Origin: Spirulina sp034932185
GTDB lineage: Bacteria; Cyanobacteriota; Cyanobacteriia; Cyanobacteriales; Spirulinaceae
Length of the DNA stretch: 64,000 nucleotides
Assembly (NCBI RefSeq): GCF_034932185.1
Contig: NZ_JAYGHW010000094.1
Location: 23,271-87,270, forward strand
Direction: 5' to 3'
How positions within the stretch are numbered: the first letter of the stretch is position 1; every line of letters begins with the position of its first letter. Positions 41,301 through 48,834 of the stretch are shown here, piece by piece. Position numbers and translations under genes: made by a program. A model generated the notes under the pieces. That model searched no databases and was not told where the DNA came from. It saw only the letters and a program-made list of their open reading frames with translations.

Positions 41301-41415
41301 TGCTAATTTTGTCAATAGAGCACCAGCGGATGTTGTTGAATCGGCACGACTTTCCTTAGCTGAAGCCCATAAACAGGCAGAAATCCTGCGCGATCGCCTC
41401 ACGCGGTTGCAATAA
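38320..41415 (+). CDS. valS: Valyl-tRNA synthetase with an inserted CAAD membrane domain
   Basis: ValRS charges tRNA-Val. From ATG 38320 the protein has 1031 residues. Class I motifs are HMGH in PPNVTGSLHMGHAF and KMSKS in ENGKKMSKSANNG. The CP1 editing domain lies between residues about 190 and 350. After the anticodon-binding domain, residues about 765-865 form a CAAD module (LTKQKPLLVALGVGAIAFLS and SFRIIGFGVICWFVYKRLL, two membrane helices), a cyanobacterial appended domain known to anchor aminoacyl-tRNA synthetases in thylakoid membranes. The C-terminal coiled-coil tRNA-binding arm follows. A start at 38263 is possible but has no family support. Confidence 0.96.
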   Translation: MTANIPTLAPQYDPNTTEAKWQSHWEADQAFRADPTSGKEPYTIIIPPPNVTGSLHMGHAFNTALIDTLIRYHRMLGKDVLCLPGTDHASIAVQTILERQLREAGQSREEIGREEFLRRAWEWRAQSGGTIINQLRRIGLSADWTRERFTLDETLCKAVAHAFVQLYEAGLIYRGNYLVNWCPASQSAVSDLEVEPQEVDGHLWHFRYPLSDGTGFVEVATTRPETMLGDTAVAVNPSDERYQSLIGKFLTLPILGRQIPIIADEFVDASFGTGCVKVTPAHDPNDFAMGERHNLPMITILNKDGTVNEAGGEFVGQDRFVARKNVVQKLDELGMLVKVEPYRHTVPHSDRGKVPIEPLLSTQWFVKIDPLAQRALKSLDQEYSPHFVPDRWQKVYRDWLVRLKDWCISRQLWWGHQIPAWYVVNHTEGQITDHTPVIVAHDEAEAWAKAKAEYGEDAQLERDPDALDTWFSSGLWPFSTMGWPEQTADLAAYFPNSTLVTGFDIIFFWVARMTMMAGYFTDQMPFKDVYIHGLVRDENGKKMSKSANNGIDPLGLIAQYGADAVRYTLIKEVAGAGQDISLQYDRATETSEAIEASRNFANKLWNAARFVLMNLEGQTPVGLGVPAASSLELSDRWILSRFYHTVAQTRSQIEAYGLGEAAKGLYEFIWGDFCDWYIELAKPRLREGSPAASRRVAQQTLAYVLDGILKLLHPFMPHVTEEIWQTLHQSPGTVLATQPYPVVDEILADQPELPPMETPEPTGSTGALTKQKPLLVALGVGAIAFLSLKVLATLLGTIESIPLLAPSFRIIGFGVICWFVYKRLLTEEQRHTTFSQLQTLWGNVSGTVENQWAKVMSNPTPPVSPYTLSNPTLEEDFDLIIGTIRTVRNLRAEAEIKPGVKVPILLQSDAATERKILQGGQAYIQELAKGETVTITATLTEADSNRAFGSVVGTVQVLIPLQGIVEIDTLREKLEKKLSKVEKEAEALTGRLGNANFVNRAPADVVESARLSLAEAHKQAEILRDRLTRLQ

Positions 41416-41449
41416 CGGCTCTCTGTTTACCCCCTGACCCATCACCCCT

Positions 41450-41899
41450 ATGTTGTATTTAGCCCAAGTGCGAAAATATTCAAGTGCCGATGGGATCGAG
41501 CTAACCCTCCTAGCGGAGCAAAGGGCTGATCAGGTTTGGGCTGTCCATGAAGCCAAACCCTACACCGTCGCGCCCCAAGCCTTGCCCCTCATTCCCCCCC
41601 TCCAGGCGGGGATGTGGGTGTTGGTGGATTGTGACGAAGGGGGCCAACCCTTGCGGATTCAGGATGCTCAGGATTGGGTGTTAAATTTACTCCGGAATTT
41701 AGCCGCCCAAGGCGATGTGAAGCAGTGGGTGCAAACGGAGGAGAACAAAATTGAGCAATGGCGGCAGGAATTGACGCTAAAGAGTCAAGAAATGAGCATT
41801 AAAAATCTCGAATTGGAAACGCGACGGGAGCGGTTTGAGGCGGAACAGGCGGAGTTAGAAAAACACTGGCAAGCCATCCGCGAACAGGAGCAAGCTTAG
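41450..41899 (+). CDS. Conserved cyanobacterial protein with C-terminal coiled coil
   Basis: The 149-residue product has a beta-rich N-terminal half (LYLAQVRKYSSADGIELTLL, VWAVHEAKPYTVAPQ, GMWVLVDCDEGGQPLRIQDA) and a long charged helix (EQWRQELTLKSQEMSIKNLE and onward) likely to form a coiled coil. Function is unknown. The stop is six bases before the dnaB start, and the dnaB ribosome site AGGGG overlaps it, so the two genes probably share one transcript. Confidence 0.7.
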   Translation: MLYLAQVRKYSSADGIELTLLAEQRADQVWAVHEAKPYTVAPQALPLIPPLQAGMWVLVDCDEGGQPLRIQDAQDWVLNLLRNLAAQGDVKQWVQTEENKIEQWRQELTLKSQEMSIKNLELETRRERFEAEQAELEKHWQAIREQEQA

Positions 41900-41904
41900 G
41901 GGCA

Positions 41905-44358
41905 ATGGCTGAGGATTTTACCGCCTTTAGTGATGCCTTGCCGCCCCAAAATTTGGAGGCGGAGGAGTCAATTTTAGGGGGGATTTTACTCGATCCGGAG
42001 GCGATGGGTCGGGTGGCGGATCTGCTCAAACCGGAGGCATTTTATGATTCCACCCATCGCATTCTCTATCAGGGCGCGTTAGCCCTCCATCGTCAGGGCA
42101 AACCCACGGATTTAATGACGGTAACGAGTTGGCTCCAGGATCAGGGAGAGTTGGAGAAGGTGGGAGGCACAGGGAAGCTGGCCCAGTTAGTGGATCGCAC
42201 GGTGTCGGCAGTGAATATTGACCGCTATGCCCTGCTGATCATGGAGAAATATGTGCGGCGGCAGTTGATTGGGGTGAGTTATGAAATTGCGGAGTTGGGT
42301 TATGACACGACGTTAGAGTTAGAGCAGGTGTTGGATCGCTCGGAACAGAAGGTATTTAACCTCACCCAAGAGCGGCCCCAAGAGGGTTTGGTGCATATTT
42401 CGGAGTCATTAATTGAAGCGTTTGCGACGATTGAAAACCAGCAGGATAGTACAACAATGCCGGGGTTAAGCTGTGGCTTTTATGACCTCGATGCGATGAC
42501 CAGTGGTTTTCAACGTTCGGATTTAATTATTATTGCCGCCAGGCCGTCGATGGGAAAATGTTTAACGGGGGATACGGAAATTGTGCTGGCGGATGGGTCT
42601 GTCCAAACCCTTGAGGAAATTTATCAGCAACAAGGGGCTAAGTTGTTGACATTGGGGCCAGATTGGCGATTCCATTGGACAGAACCCTCGGTTTATGTGG
42701 ATGATGGGGTTAAGCCGGTTTTTGAGGTGAAAACCCGGACGGGTCGCCGCATTGAAACAACGCTATCTCATCCGTTTTTAACGATTCAAGGGTGGCGATC
42801 GCTCCACAATCTCACCGTCGGGCAAAAAATTGCCGTCCCGCGCCACCTTCCAGTTTTTGGTACAGCACAAATTTCGGCGAAAGAGATCGAAGCGTTGGCG
42901 AACTCGACTTTATTAAATATCTACCCTGTGGTTTTCAATCTTGAAAAATCTCAAGTTGCTTTATTTTTAAATCGCCTCTTCGCTACCGATGGTTGGGCTA
43001 CAGCTTTAAAAAGTGGTCAATCTCAAGTTAGTTATGCTAGTGTCAGCGAAACCTTAGCCCGACAAGTTCAGCACTTGCTCCTTCGCTTTGGGATTATTGC
43101 CCGACTTTACTCTATTAAAAATAGTCATTTCTCAATTAATCAGATAGATCGATCCCCCTCAATCCCCCTTAAAAAGGGGGAGGAAGAGTTATCAAGAGTT
43201 TTAGGCAAAACAGATCAGGATCATCATCGTCCCGCCTGGCAATTGGATATTACCGATTCTGACTCTTTACAGATTTTCATTGATCACATTGGTATTTTAG
43301 GGAAAGAAGCTGCTTTAGCAAAAATCACCACTGCTTTGAGTCAGCGGCGCAAACAAACCAACTGTGATTTAATTCCGGTAGAAATTTGGGAAGCTATAGC
43401 CACTGCCAAAGGCGAAGAATCCTGGAAGTCCTTGGCTACCCGTGCCGAATTCCAATGCACGAGTAATATTCATGTGGGTAAACGCGCCCTCAGTCGTCAC
43501 CGTTTGTTAGCCCTGGCCACCGCCTTAGAAGATCCAGAATTACGGGCGATCGCCACCAGTGATGTTTATTGGGATGAAATTGTCGCCATTACCCCCCAAG
43601 GGAATAAACAGGTTTACGATCTGACAATTCCCGATCATCATAATTTTGTCGCTAATGATATTTGTGTCCATAACACCAGCTTTGCTTTAAATGTGGCGGC
43701 AAACATTGCCAAAAGCCATCAATTACCCGTGGCTATTTTTAGCTTGGAAATGTCTAAAGAACAGCTATCCCAACGCCTATTAGCCAGTGAAGCGGGGGTC
43801 GAAAGTAATCGGATTCGGTCAGGACATTTAATCGGTACGGAAATGGAAAAAATTGCCGTTGCCATTGGTACATTGTCGGAATTACCGATCTATATTGATG
43901 ATAGTGTCAGTTTGACTGTGATGCAGATGCGATCGCAAGTGCGCCGTTTACAAGCGGAACAAAAGGGCAAAATTGGCGCAGTGTTGATCGATTACCTCCA
44001 GTTAATGGAAGGGGGGAGTGATAATCGAGTCCAGGAGTTATCGAAGATTACGCGATCGCTCAAAGGTTTAGCCCGTGAAGTCAATGCTCCCGTCCTCGCC
44101 CTTTCCCAACTCAGTCGCGGCGTAGAATCCCGCACCAATAAACGCCCGATGATGTCCGATTTAAGGGAATCCGGCTCGATCGAACAGGATGCCGATGTAA
44201 TTTTAATGCTCTATCGGGATGCTTATTATAATCCCGACTCCCCCGATCGCAATGTGGCCGAAGCGATCATCGTTAAACACCGCAACGGCCCCACCGGAAC
44301 CATTCGCCTCCTCTTTCAACCCGAACTCACCAAATTTGAAAACCTGGCCAGGGAGTAA
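41905..44358 (+). CDS. dnaB: Replicative DNA helicase DnaB, interrupted by an intein
   Basis: DnaB is the hexameric helicase that opens the replication fork. The frame codes for 817 residues, of which 372 are intein; the spliced helicase would be 445 residues, the usual size. The N-terminal domain starts LPPQNLEAEESILGGILLDP. The RecA-like ATPase has the Walker A motif split as ARPSMGK before and TSFALNVA after the intein. Walker B is IGAVLIDYLQLM, and RESGSIEQDADVI and KHRNGPTG follow. The host reading frame is intact, so function depends on protein splicing. Upstream gene is six bases away. Confidence 0.95.
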   Translation: MAEDFTAFSDALPPQNLEAEESILGGILLDPEAMGRVADLLKPEAFYDSTHRILYQGALALHRQGKPTDLMTVTSWLQDQGELEKVGGTGKLAQLVDRTVSAVNIDRYALLIMEKYVRRQLIGVSYEIAELGYDTTLELEQVLDRSEQKVFNLTQERPQEGLVHISESLIEAFATIENQQDSTTMPGLSCGFYDLDAMTSGFQRSDLIIIAARPSMGKCLTGDTEIVLADGSVQTLEEIYQQQGAKLLTLGPDWRFHWTEPSVYVDDGVKPVFEVKTRTGRRIETTLSHPFLTIQGWRSLHNLTVGQKIAVPRHLPVFGTAQISAKEIEALANSTLLNIYPVVFNLEKSQVALFLNRLFATDGWATALKSGQSQVSYASVSETLARQVQHLLLRFGIIARLYSIKNSHFSINQIDRSPSIPLKKGEEELSRVLGKTDQDHHRPAWQLDITDSDSLQIFIDHIGILGKEAALAKITTALSQRRKQTNCDLIPVEIWEAIATAKGEESWKSLATRAEFQCTSNIHVGKRALSRHRLLALATALEDPELRAIATSDVYWDEIVAITPQGNKQVYDLTIPDHHNFVANDICVHNTSFALNVAANIAKSHQLPVAIFSLEMSKEQLSQRLLASEAGVESNRIRSGHLIGTEMEKIAVAIGTLSELPIYIDDSVSLTVMQMRSQVRRLQAEQKGKIGAVLIDYLQLMEGGSDNRVQELSKITRSLKGLAREVNAPVLALSQLSRGVESRTNKRPMMSDLRESGSIEQDADVILMLYRDAYYNPDSPDRNVAEAIIVKHRNGPTGTIRLLFQPELTKFENLARE
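42559..43674 (+). other. DnaB intein in the P-loop (Walker A) site, 372 residues
   Basis: The intein begins with Cys1 (CLTGDTEIVLADGSVQTLEE), has block B GRRIETTLSHPFLTIQGWRS, and ends with block F/G VYDLTIPDHHNFVANDICVHN, whose terminal His-Asn is followed by Thr+1. All splice residues (Cys1, TxxH in block B as TLSH, His-Asn, Thr+1) are present, so splicing should occur. The middle is longer than in mini-inteins; LFLNRLFATDGWA resembles one LAGLIDADG motif, but a second is not clear. A family B palindrome is inserted in frame inside this region. Confidence 0.92.
43151..43184 (+). repeat. Partial family B palindrome inside the intein coding sequence
   Basis: GATCCCCCTCAATCCCCCTT followed by AAAAAGGGGG is a short form of the family B palindrome. 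It is translated as DRSPSIPLKKGEEE and keeps the frame open. It lies between the two halves of the intein, in the endonuclease-like region. Confidence 0.65.
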
Positions 44359-44384
44359 ATTTGAGATGAAATCCGCTGCAAGTC

Positions 44385-44446
44385 AGAAACCGGGTTTCTT
44401 GCATCTCCTCGTTCTTGACGAATATACTCACAGAAACCCGGTTTCT
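44385..44446. repeat. Two AGAAACC(S)GGTTTCT palindromes after dnaB
   Basis: AGAAACCGGGTTTCT (44385-44399) and AGAAACCCGGTTTCT (44432-44446) are each 15-base palindromes, 32 bases apart. They lie between dnaB and the convergent nucleotidyltransferase gene; the pair may fold into a cruciform or terminator-like structure. Confidence 0.65.
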
Positions 44447-44456
44447 CAAGAGGTCT

Positions 44457-45116
44457 CTACTCATCGCTCAAGGCTTGCTGTTGACTGGAAAACCGCTGAA
44501 TTCGGCTTTGAATTTCACCTAAGATCGCTTGCAATTCTCTGAGATCACTAGGGAGGAGATGAATAGATAGAATCTTTAACAGCGGATTAACATCTACAGG
44601 ATAATTTAAGAGGAGGAGCAAAATATCGTTTTCATAAATACTCGCCCGGCTAAATTGTCCCTGGCGGTAAAGGGAGGGCAACGCATAGCATTTGAGGATG
44701 ATCAGCCCTTCCACCGTGGCACACCGAACGAGGCGATCGCCAAATTGTCGTTCTGCTGAAAACTGCTCTAAAATCTCTTTGAATAACTCATTTTGAGTGA
44801 GCAAAATATCAACCTGTAACTGATCAAATAAACCGCGTATAAAATTCTGATTTTCATCATTGATCACCAATTCAGGCAAAGCATTCAGATCTGCACGAGC
44901 CAAAATCAAATCAATATCTTGAGTATTGCGCCCATCCACATAACTCAGTAAAGCTACACCGCCAACCAATAAGTAATTAACCTTTCTTGCCGCCAAAGCA
45001 TCAAAAAAGACTTCAATCGTTTGCAAAAATTGATCCCGTTCAACCATTGCTGTTGCCCAATTTTTGACATCAAACCAAATCCCATTGCTGATAATTTCCC
45101 CAATTGCCGCCGTCAT
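44457..45116 (-). CDS. Nucleotidyltransferase-fold protein, possible MNT-like antitoxin/toxin
   Basis: From ATG 45116 the product has 219 residues. The nucleotidyltransferase signature is VNYLLVGGVALLSYVDGRN then TQDIDLILAR, providing a GG motif and two Asp. The protein resembles the family of nucleotidyltransferases in TA and abortive-infection modules (AbiEii/MNT type), but a HEPN or antitoxin partner is not adjacent. The first 30 residues (IISNGIWFDVKNWATAMVER) look separate from the catalytic domain. An earlier in-frame start at 45164 has no support. Activity and target are unknown. Confidence 0.65.
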   Translation of the reverse strand: MTAAIGEIISNGIWFDVKNWATAMVERDQFLQTIEVFFDALAARKVNYLLVGGVALLSYVDGRNTQDIDLILARADLNALPELVINDENQNFIRGLFDQLQVDILLTQNELFKEILEQFSAERQFGDRLVRCATVEGLIILKCYALPSLYRQGQFSRASIYENDILLLLLNYPVDVNPLLKILSIHLLPSDLRELQAILGEIQSRIQRFSSQQQALSDE

Positions 45117-45220
45117 GTTATCCCCCTCAGGCACTTGTGAAAGTGGATGGATGTGGGGGCGCAAAATTTAAACCTTTTGCCCCCATGCCTATCTATTAAG
45201 TTTAGTCCTCAGAGGAAGGA

Positions 45221-48200
45221 TCAGCCCGTATTTCGCATCCCCGCAGCAATGCCATTAATCGTTAACAACGCCCCCCGGAGGAGTTCCTCCTTACTGTAGC
45301 GGTAGTGAATCACCCCCGAAGCCTGACTACTGTATTGCCGCAACCGTTTCAGCAACGAAACTTGCAGAAAACCAAGGGGAACAATCGTGCCGTTACGCAG
45401 ATATACAGACCGTTGCAACTCCGGATCATCATCCAACAGATTGGGAGTCCCCTTAATGGCCAGAATGATTTCACGGGTGAGATTGAACTCCTCCGCAATT
45501 TGATCAAACACCTTCATAAAGCGATCGCGATCCTCCGGTTGAGATAACTCCTGGACATAATGCTGCGCCATGCGCAGATCTACCTTGGCCAGCGTCATTT
45601 CCACCTTAGAAATCGCCATCCGACAGAAAGGCCATTTAAAGTAGAAATAGCGCATCAACTTGAGGTTTTCCTCCGGTTCCTCATCCATGAAACTCTTTAA
45701 GGCACTGCCCACTCCATACCAAGCGGGGAGTAAGAACCGGCTTTGCGTCCAACTAAATACCCAAGGAATGGCCCGCAGTGAGCTTAAATCCTTCTTGCCA
45801 CTCTTGCGGCGAGCCGGGCGGGAACTAATTTGCAATTGGCTAATTTCCTGAATCGGAGTCACCGCCATAAAGAAATCAATGAAGTCCGGTTGCTCATAGA
45901 TGAGGTTACGGTAGCAGGTGCGCGATCGCATCGCTAACTCCTCCATAATCTCATTCCAGGGGGCAATATCATCAAAGCCGCTGCCCAATAAACTGGATTG
46001 CAACACCGCTGTTGATGCCGTTTCGAGATGATAAAGCGCCAATTCCGGTAGGGAATATTTCGAGGCCAATACCTCCCCCTGTTCCGTAATTTTGATCCGG
46101 CCATTAATCGTCGAACTGGGTTGGGCCAAAATCGCCTCATAGGCGGGGCCACCCCCCCGGCCCACGGAACCGCCCCGACCGTGGAAAATCCGCAACGCAA
46201 TGCCGTACTGACTGGCGATCGCCTGCAACGCCTTCTGCGCCTTATGAATCTCCCAATTACTACTTAAAAATCCCGAATCCTTATTACTATCCGAATAGCC
46301 CAACATCACCTCTTGAAGAGGTTGCACATGGGGCAGTTGGGAATAGAGGGCATCGGGTTCCGGCGTATGGAGGCGCAACGCATCATAGCCTCCCGCCAAC
46401 GTTGCCCGGTACAGTTCCAACTCAAACAGCGACTTCATCACCGCCGGGGCCCGCTTCAAATCATCCACCGTTTCAAACAACGGCACAATCTGAATCCCAC
46501 ACATCCCCGTTACGGGATCATATAGCCCCGCCTCTTGGGCCAAAATCAGCACCTCTAAAATATCACTGACATCATTGCTCATGCTAATGACGTAGGTGCG
46601 ACAAATTTGCGGCCCAAATTCCTTTTGGAGGCGGCGAATCATCCGGAACGTTTCGATGGTTTCCGTGGTGCGCTCCGAAAAAGGAGCCTCCGCCGGTACC
46701 AACGGCCGCCGCGTCGGCAGTTCCGCAATCAACCAATCCCGCCGCTCCTGCTCCGTCAGTTCATCGTAGGGTTTGGGTAAGGCTTGGATATAGTGGGCAA
46801 TTTCCGTCAGCGCCTCAGAATGGCGTAAAGACTCCTGACGCACATCTAATTCAGTTAGATAAAACCCATAGATTTCTGCCTGGGTAATCAGCTTATCGAG
46901 GTCTTGGCAAGCAATCCCCGTTTCACTTAAATTCCGTTGCAACAGCCGCAATTCTGCCAAAAACTGATCCCCAGACTGATAAATTGCCTTGGGATTGATT
47001 TCATCTAACAATTTTTGTTGATGGGGGTTGGCACTGGTGAGGAGTTGGTTGCGATCTTTGGTGTTTTCCAGTCGCTTTTGAATGTAGGCCAACTTGAGGC
47101 GGTAGGGTTCCTGACGGTAGCGAATTGCTAACTTGTCGTAAACTTCCCCTAAATGGGCGCGGTCTTGTTCGAGGGAATCGAGCAATTCCGGCATGACGTT
47201 ACTCCAGTGGAGCGAGAGACTCAGTTGCAGAATCAACTCATGGACGGAGGTGAGGTATTTTTCGAGGACAATATTGCGCTGATAGCAGGCGGTGCGCCAA
47301 GTCACTTCCGGTGTAACGGAGGGGTTGCCATCCCGGTCTGACCCGACCCAGGAGCCAAAATAACAAAACCGACTTTGGGGCGGGCGGAGATGGGGAAAGG
47401 TATCTTGGAGGGCTTGCTTGAGGCGGATCGACAATTCCGGTAGGGCATCAAACAGGACTTCTTGGAAATAATGGAGGGTATAGTCTACTTCATCCAAAAC
47501 GGTGGGCTTGAACTGATGCAGTTCATCAGTACGCCACCAGAGGCGGATTTCCTCATGGAGTTGATGGGAGGCGGTTTCCGCTTCCCAGGAGTTATCTAGC
47601 CCTAGGCCCCGATAGGCTTCTTCGGCTTGATCCAGTTGGCGCAGCAGGTTGGAGATGCGCCGCTGTTTGCGGCGGATCGTGTGGCGGACGATTTCTGTGG
47701 GGTGGGCGGTGAAAACGAGGCGAATATCGAGATGATCCAGGAGCCGCTGGATCTTTTTGGGGGGCATATTCTGCTGGCGTAAATAGGGAAAGAGCCAGTG
47801 AAATGTGCCTGCTTTGGGCTTGGCGGCTTCACTCTCTTGGAGGTTCTTTTCCAATTGCCGTGCGCCTAAGGGCGGTACATCAAGGGTGTTGCTGTTGGTT
47901 TCCCCGTTGGACTCTGTTACCAATGGTGGGGGGGATTGGGGCGATCGCTGCTCTTTATAGGTAGCCCTGCGCGAGAGCCGCTGTTCCCGCTGTTCGTAAT
48001 GCTGCTCAATGATGTTGATCAGTTGGAAATAGAGGGCAAAGGCACGGGCAGCGCGGATCGCTTCGTTGAGGTCAAGCTGTTCAATAACCGGCAGGACGGC
48101 GGATTTATCGAGGTTGGTGGTTTGGCCCTCCGGGGAGCAGATGGCCCGGAGTTGACGCAGGAGATTGACGAGGGGTTGGCCACATTCGGATACCAAGACC

Positions 48201-48304
48201 GATTCCCATAGATCTTCAACCATCTTGAGGCGATGGTGCAACAGGAGCATCGAGTTGGAGGGTAGTTGCAAGGTTTGCTCTGGGGATTGAAGCAGCGAAC
48301 TCAT
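45221..48304 (-). CDS. ppc: Phosphoenolpyruvate carboxylase
   Basis: Ppc carboxylates PEP to oxaloacetate, replenishing the TCA branch in cyanobacteria. The 1027-residue protein has the length of cyanobacterial forms. Key parts are VFTAHPTEIVRHT (catalytic His), GSWVGSDRDGNPSVTPEVT, GYSDSNKDSGFLSSNWEI, FHGRGGSVGRGGGPAYEAI (catalytic loop), and the C-terminal GIAAGMRNTG with the terminal Gly needed for activity. The N-terminus lacks the plant phosphorylation motif. Around 48.3 kb the gene is preceded by a small membrane-protein gene on the same strand. Confidence 0.97.
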   Translation of the reverse strand: MSSLLQSPEQTLQLPSNSMLLLHHRLKMVEDLWESVLVSECGQPLVNLLRQLRAICSPEGQTTNLDKSAVLPVIEQLDLNEAIRAARAFALYFQLINIIEQHYEQREQRLSRRATYKEQRSPQSPPPLVTESNGETNSNTLDVPPLGARQLEKNLQESEAAKPKAGTFHWLFPYLRQQNMPPKKIQRLLDHLDIRLVFTAHPTEIVRHTIRRKQRRISNLLRQLDQAEEAYRGLGLDNSWEAETASHQLHEEIRLWWRTDELHQFKPTVLDEVDYTLHYFQEVLFDALPELSIRLKQALQDTFPHLRPPQSRFCYFGSWVGSDRDGNPSVTPEVTWRTACYQRNIVLEKYLTSVHELILQLSLSLHWSNVMPELLDSLEQDRAHLGEVYDKLAIRYRQEPYRLKLAYIQKRLENTKDRNQLLTSANPHQQKLLDEINPKAIYQSGDQFLAELRLLQRNLSETGIACQDLDKLITQAEIYGFYLTELDVRQESLRHSEALTEIAHYIQALPKPYDELTEQERRDWLIAELPTRRPLVPAEAPFSERTTETIETFRMIRRLQKEFGPQICRTYVISMSNDVSDILEVLILAQEAGLYDPVTGMCGIQIVPLFETVDDLKRAPAVMKSLFELELYRATLAGGYDALRLHTPEPDALYSQLPHVQPLQEVMLGYSDSNKDSGFLSSNWEIHKAQKALQAIASQYGIALRIFHGRGGSVGRGGGPAYEAILAQPSSTINGRIKITEQGEVLASKYSLPELALYHLETASTAVLQSSLLGSGFDDIAPWNEIMEELAMRSRTCYRNLIYEQPDFIDFFMAVTPIQEISQLQISSRPARRKSGKKDLSSLRAIPWVFSWTQSRFLLPAWYGVGSALKSFMDEEPEENLKLMRYFYFKWPFCRMAISKVEMTLAKVDLRMAQHYVQELSQPEDRDRFMKVFDQIAEEFNLTREIILAIKGTPNLLDDDPELQRSVYLRNGTIVPLGFLQVSLLKRLRQYSSQASGVIHYRYSKEELLRGALLTINGIAAGMRNTG

Positions 48305-48398
48305 GATGGGCGATGGTTGCAGATACTACGGTAGTCTAAGGGATCTCCGGGGTTAACGCGCCGATTTCGACACGTTTAGCAACAGAGAGTTACGTTTA

Positions 48399-48596
48399 TC
48401 AATCTAGGGATGGACGGGTGGGGAAGGGGAGAACGGGGAGGCGATCGCCCCGGAACAGTTCTGTACTCACTTCGCCCCAGGTTTGGAGGCTAGAGGCGAT
48501 CGCTGCTATGGCAAAAACCCCTCCCAAAAAGGGAAGTGTGGCGATCGCCAAAAGGATGGGAGTGGGGGGGGCTAACTGTTGGGAATTCACAGGCAT
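48399..48596 (-). CDS. Small hydrophobic protein, one membrane helix, 65 residues
   Basis: The product has TPILLAIATLPFLGGVFAIA (membrane helix), then SSLQTWGEVSTELFRGDRLP and a Pro-rich end. Small cyanobacterial proteins with the pattern PxLLAIATLPFLGG..FRGDRLP are recalled, so this frame is taken as real over the overlapping plus-strand frame. Its function is unknown. It lies upstream of ppc on the same strand. Confidence 0.55.
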   Translation of the reverse strand: MPVNSQQLAPPTPILLAIATLPFLGGVFAIAAIASSLQTWGEVSTELFRGDRLPVLPFPTRPSLD

Positions 48597-48718
48597 TTAC
48601 AAAGCTGAACTGCTCAGTAGTTTAGCCGAAAAATACCCCTTTGCCTGTAGTGATTAGATCCAAAGGGTTCATACAGGAATTGTTTTTTTTGCTGTAGCCA
48701 AAAGCACGAAAAAAGGCA

Positions 48719-48797
48719 GATCCCCCCTGCCCCCCTTAAAAAGGGGGGTTCTGAATTGAACCCCCTTTTTAAGGGGGTCGGCGTAGCCGGGGGGATC
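48719..48797. repeat. Interspersed palindromic repeat, family B copy 3
   Basis: Bounded by GATCCCCCC and GGGGGGATC, with two AAAAAGGGGG-type palindromes and the GGGTCGGCGTAGCCGGGG arm as in copies 7177 and 31504. It separates purF from the small-protein gene. Confidence 0.88.
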
Positions 48798-48834
48798 CTA
48801 AGCATCCAGCCGAAGCCAGCCCCCCAACATTCCC

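Noticed and set aside
48418..48657. Plus-strand 79-codon frame opposite the small membrane protein
   Set aside because: The minus-strand frame has a clean membrane helix and a recalled family pattern; the plus frame has none.
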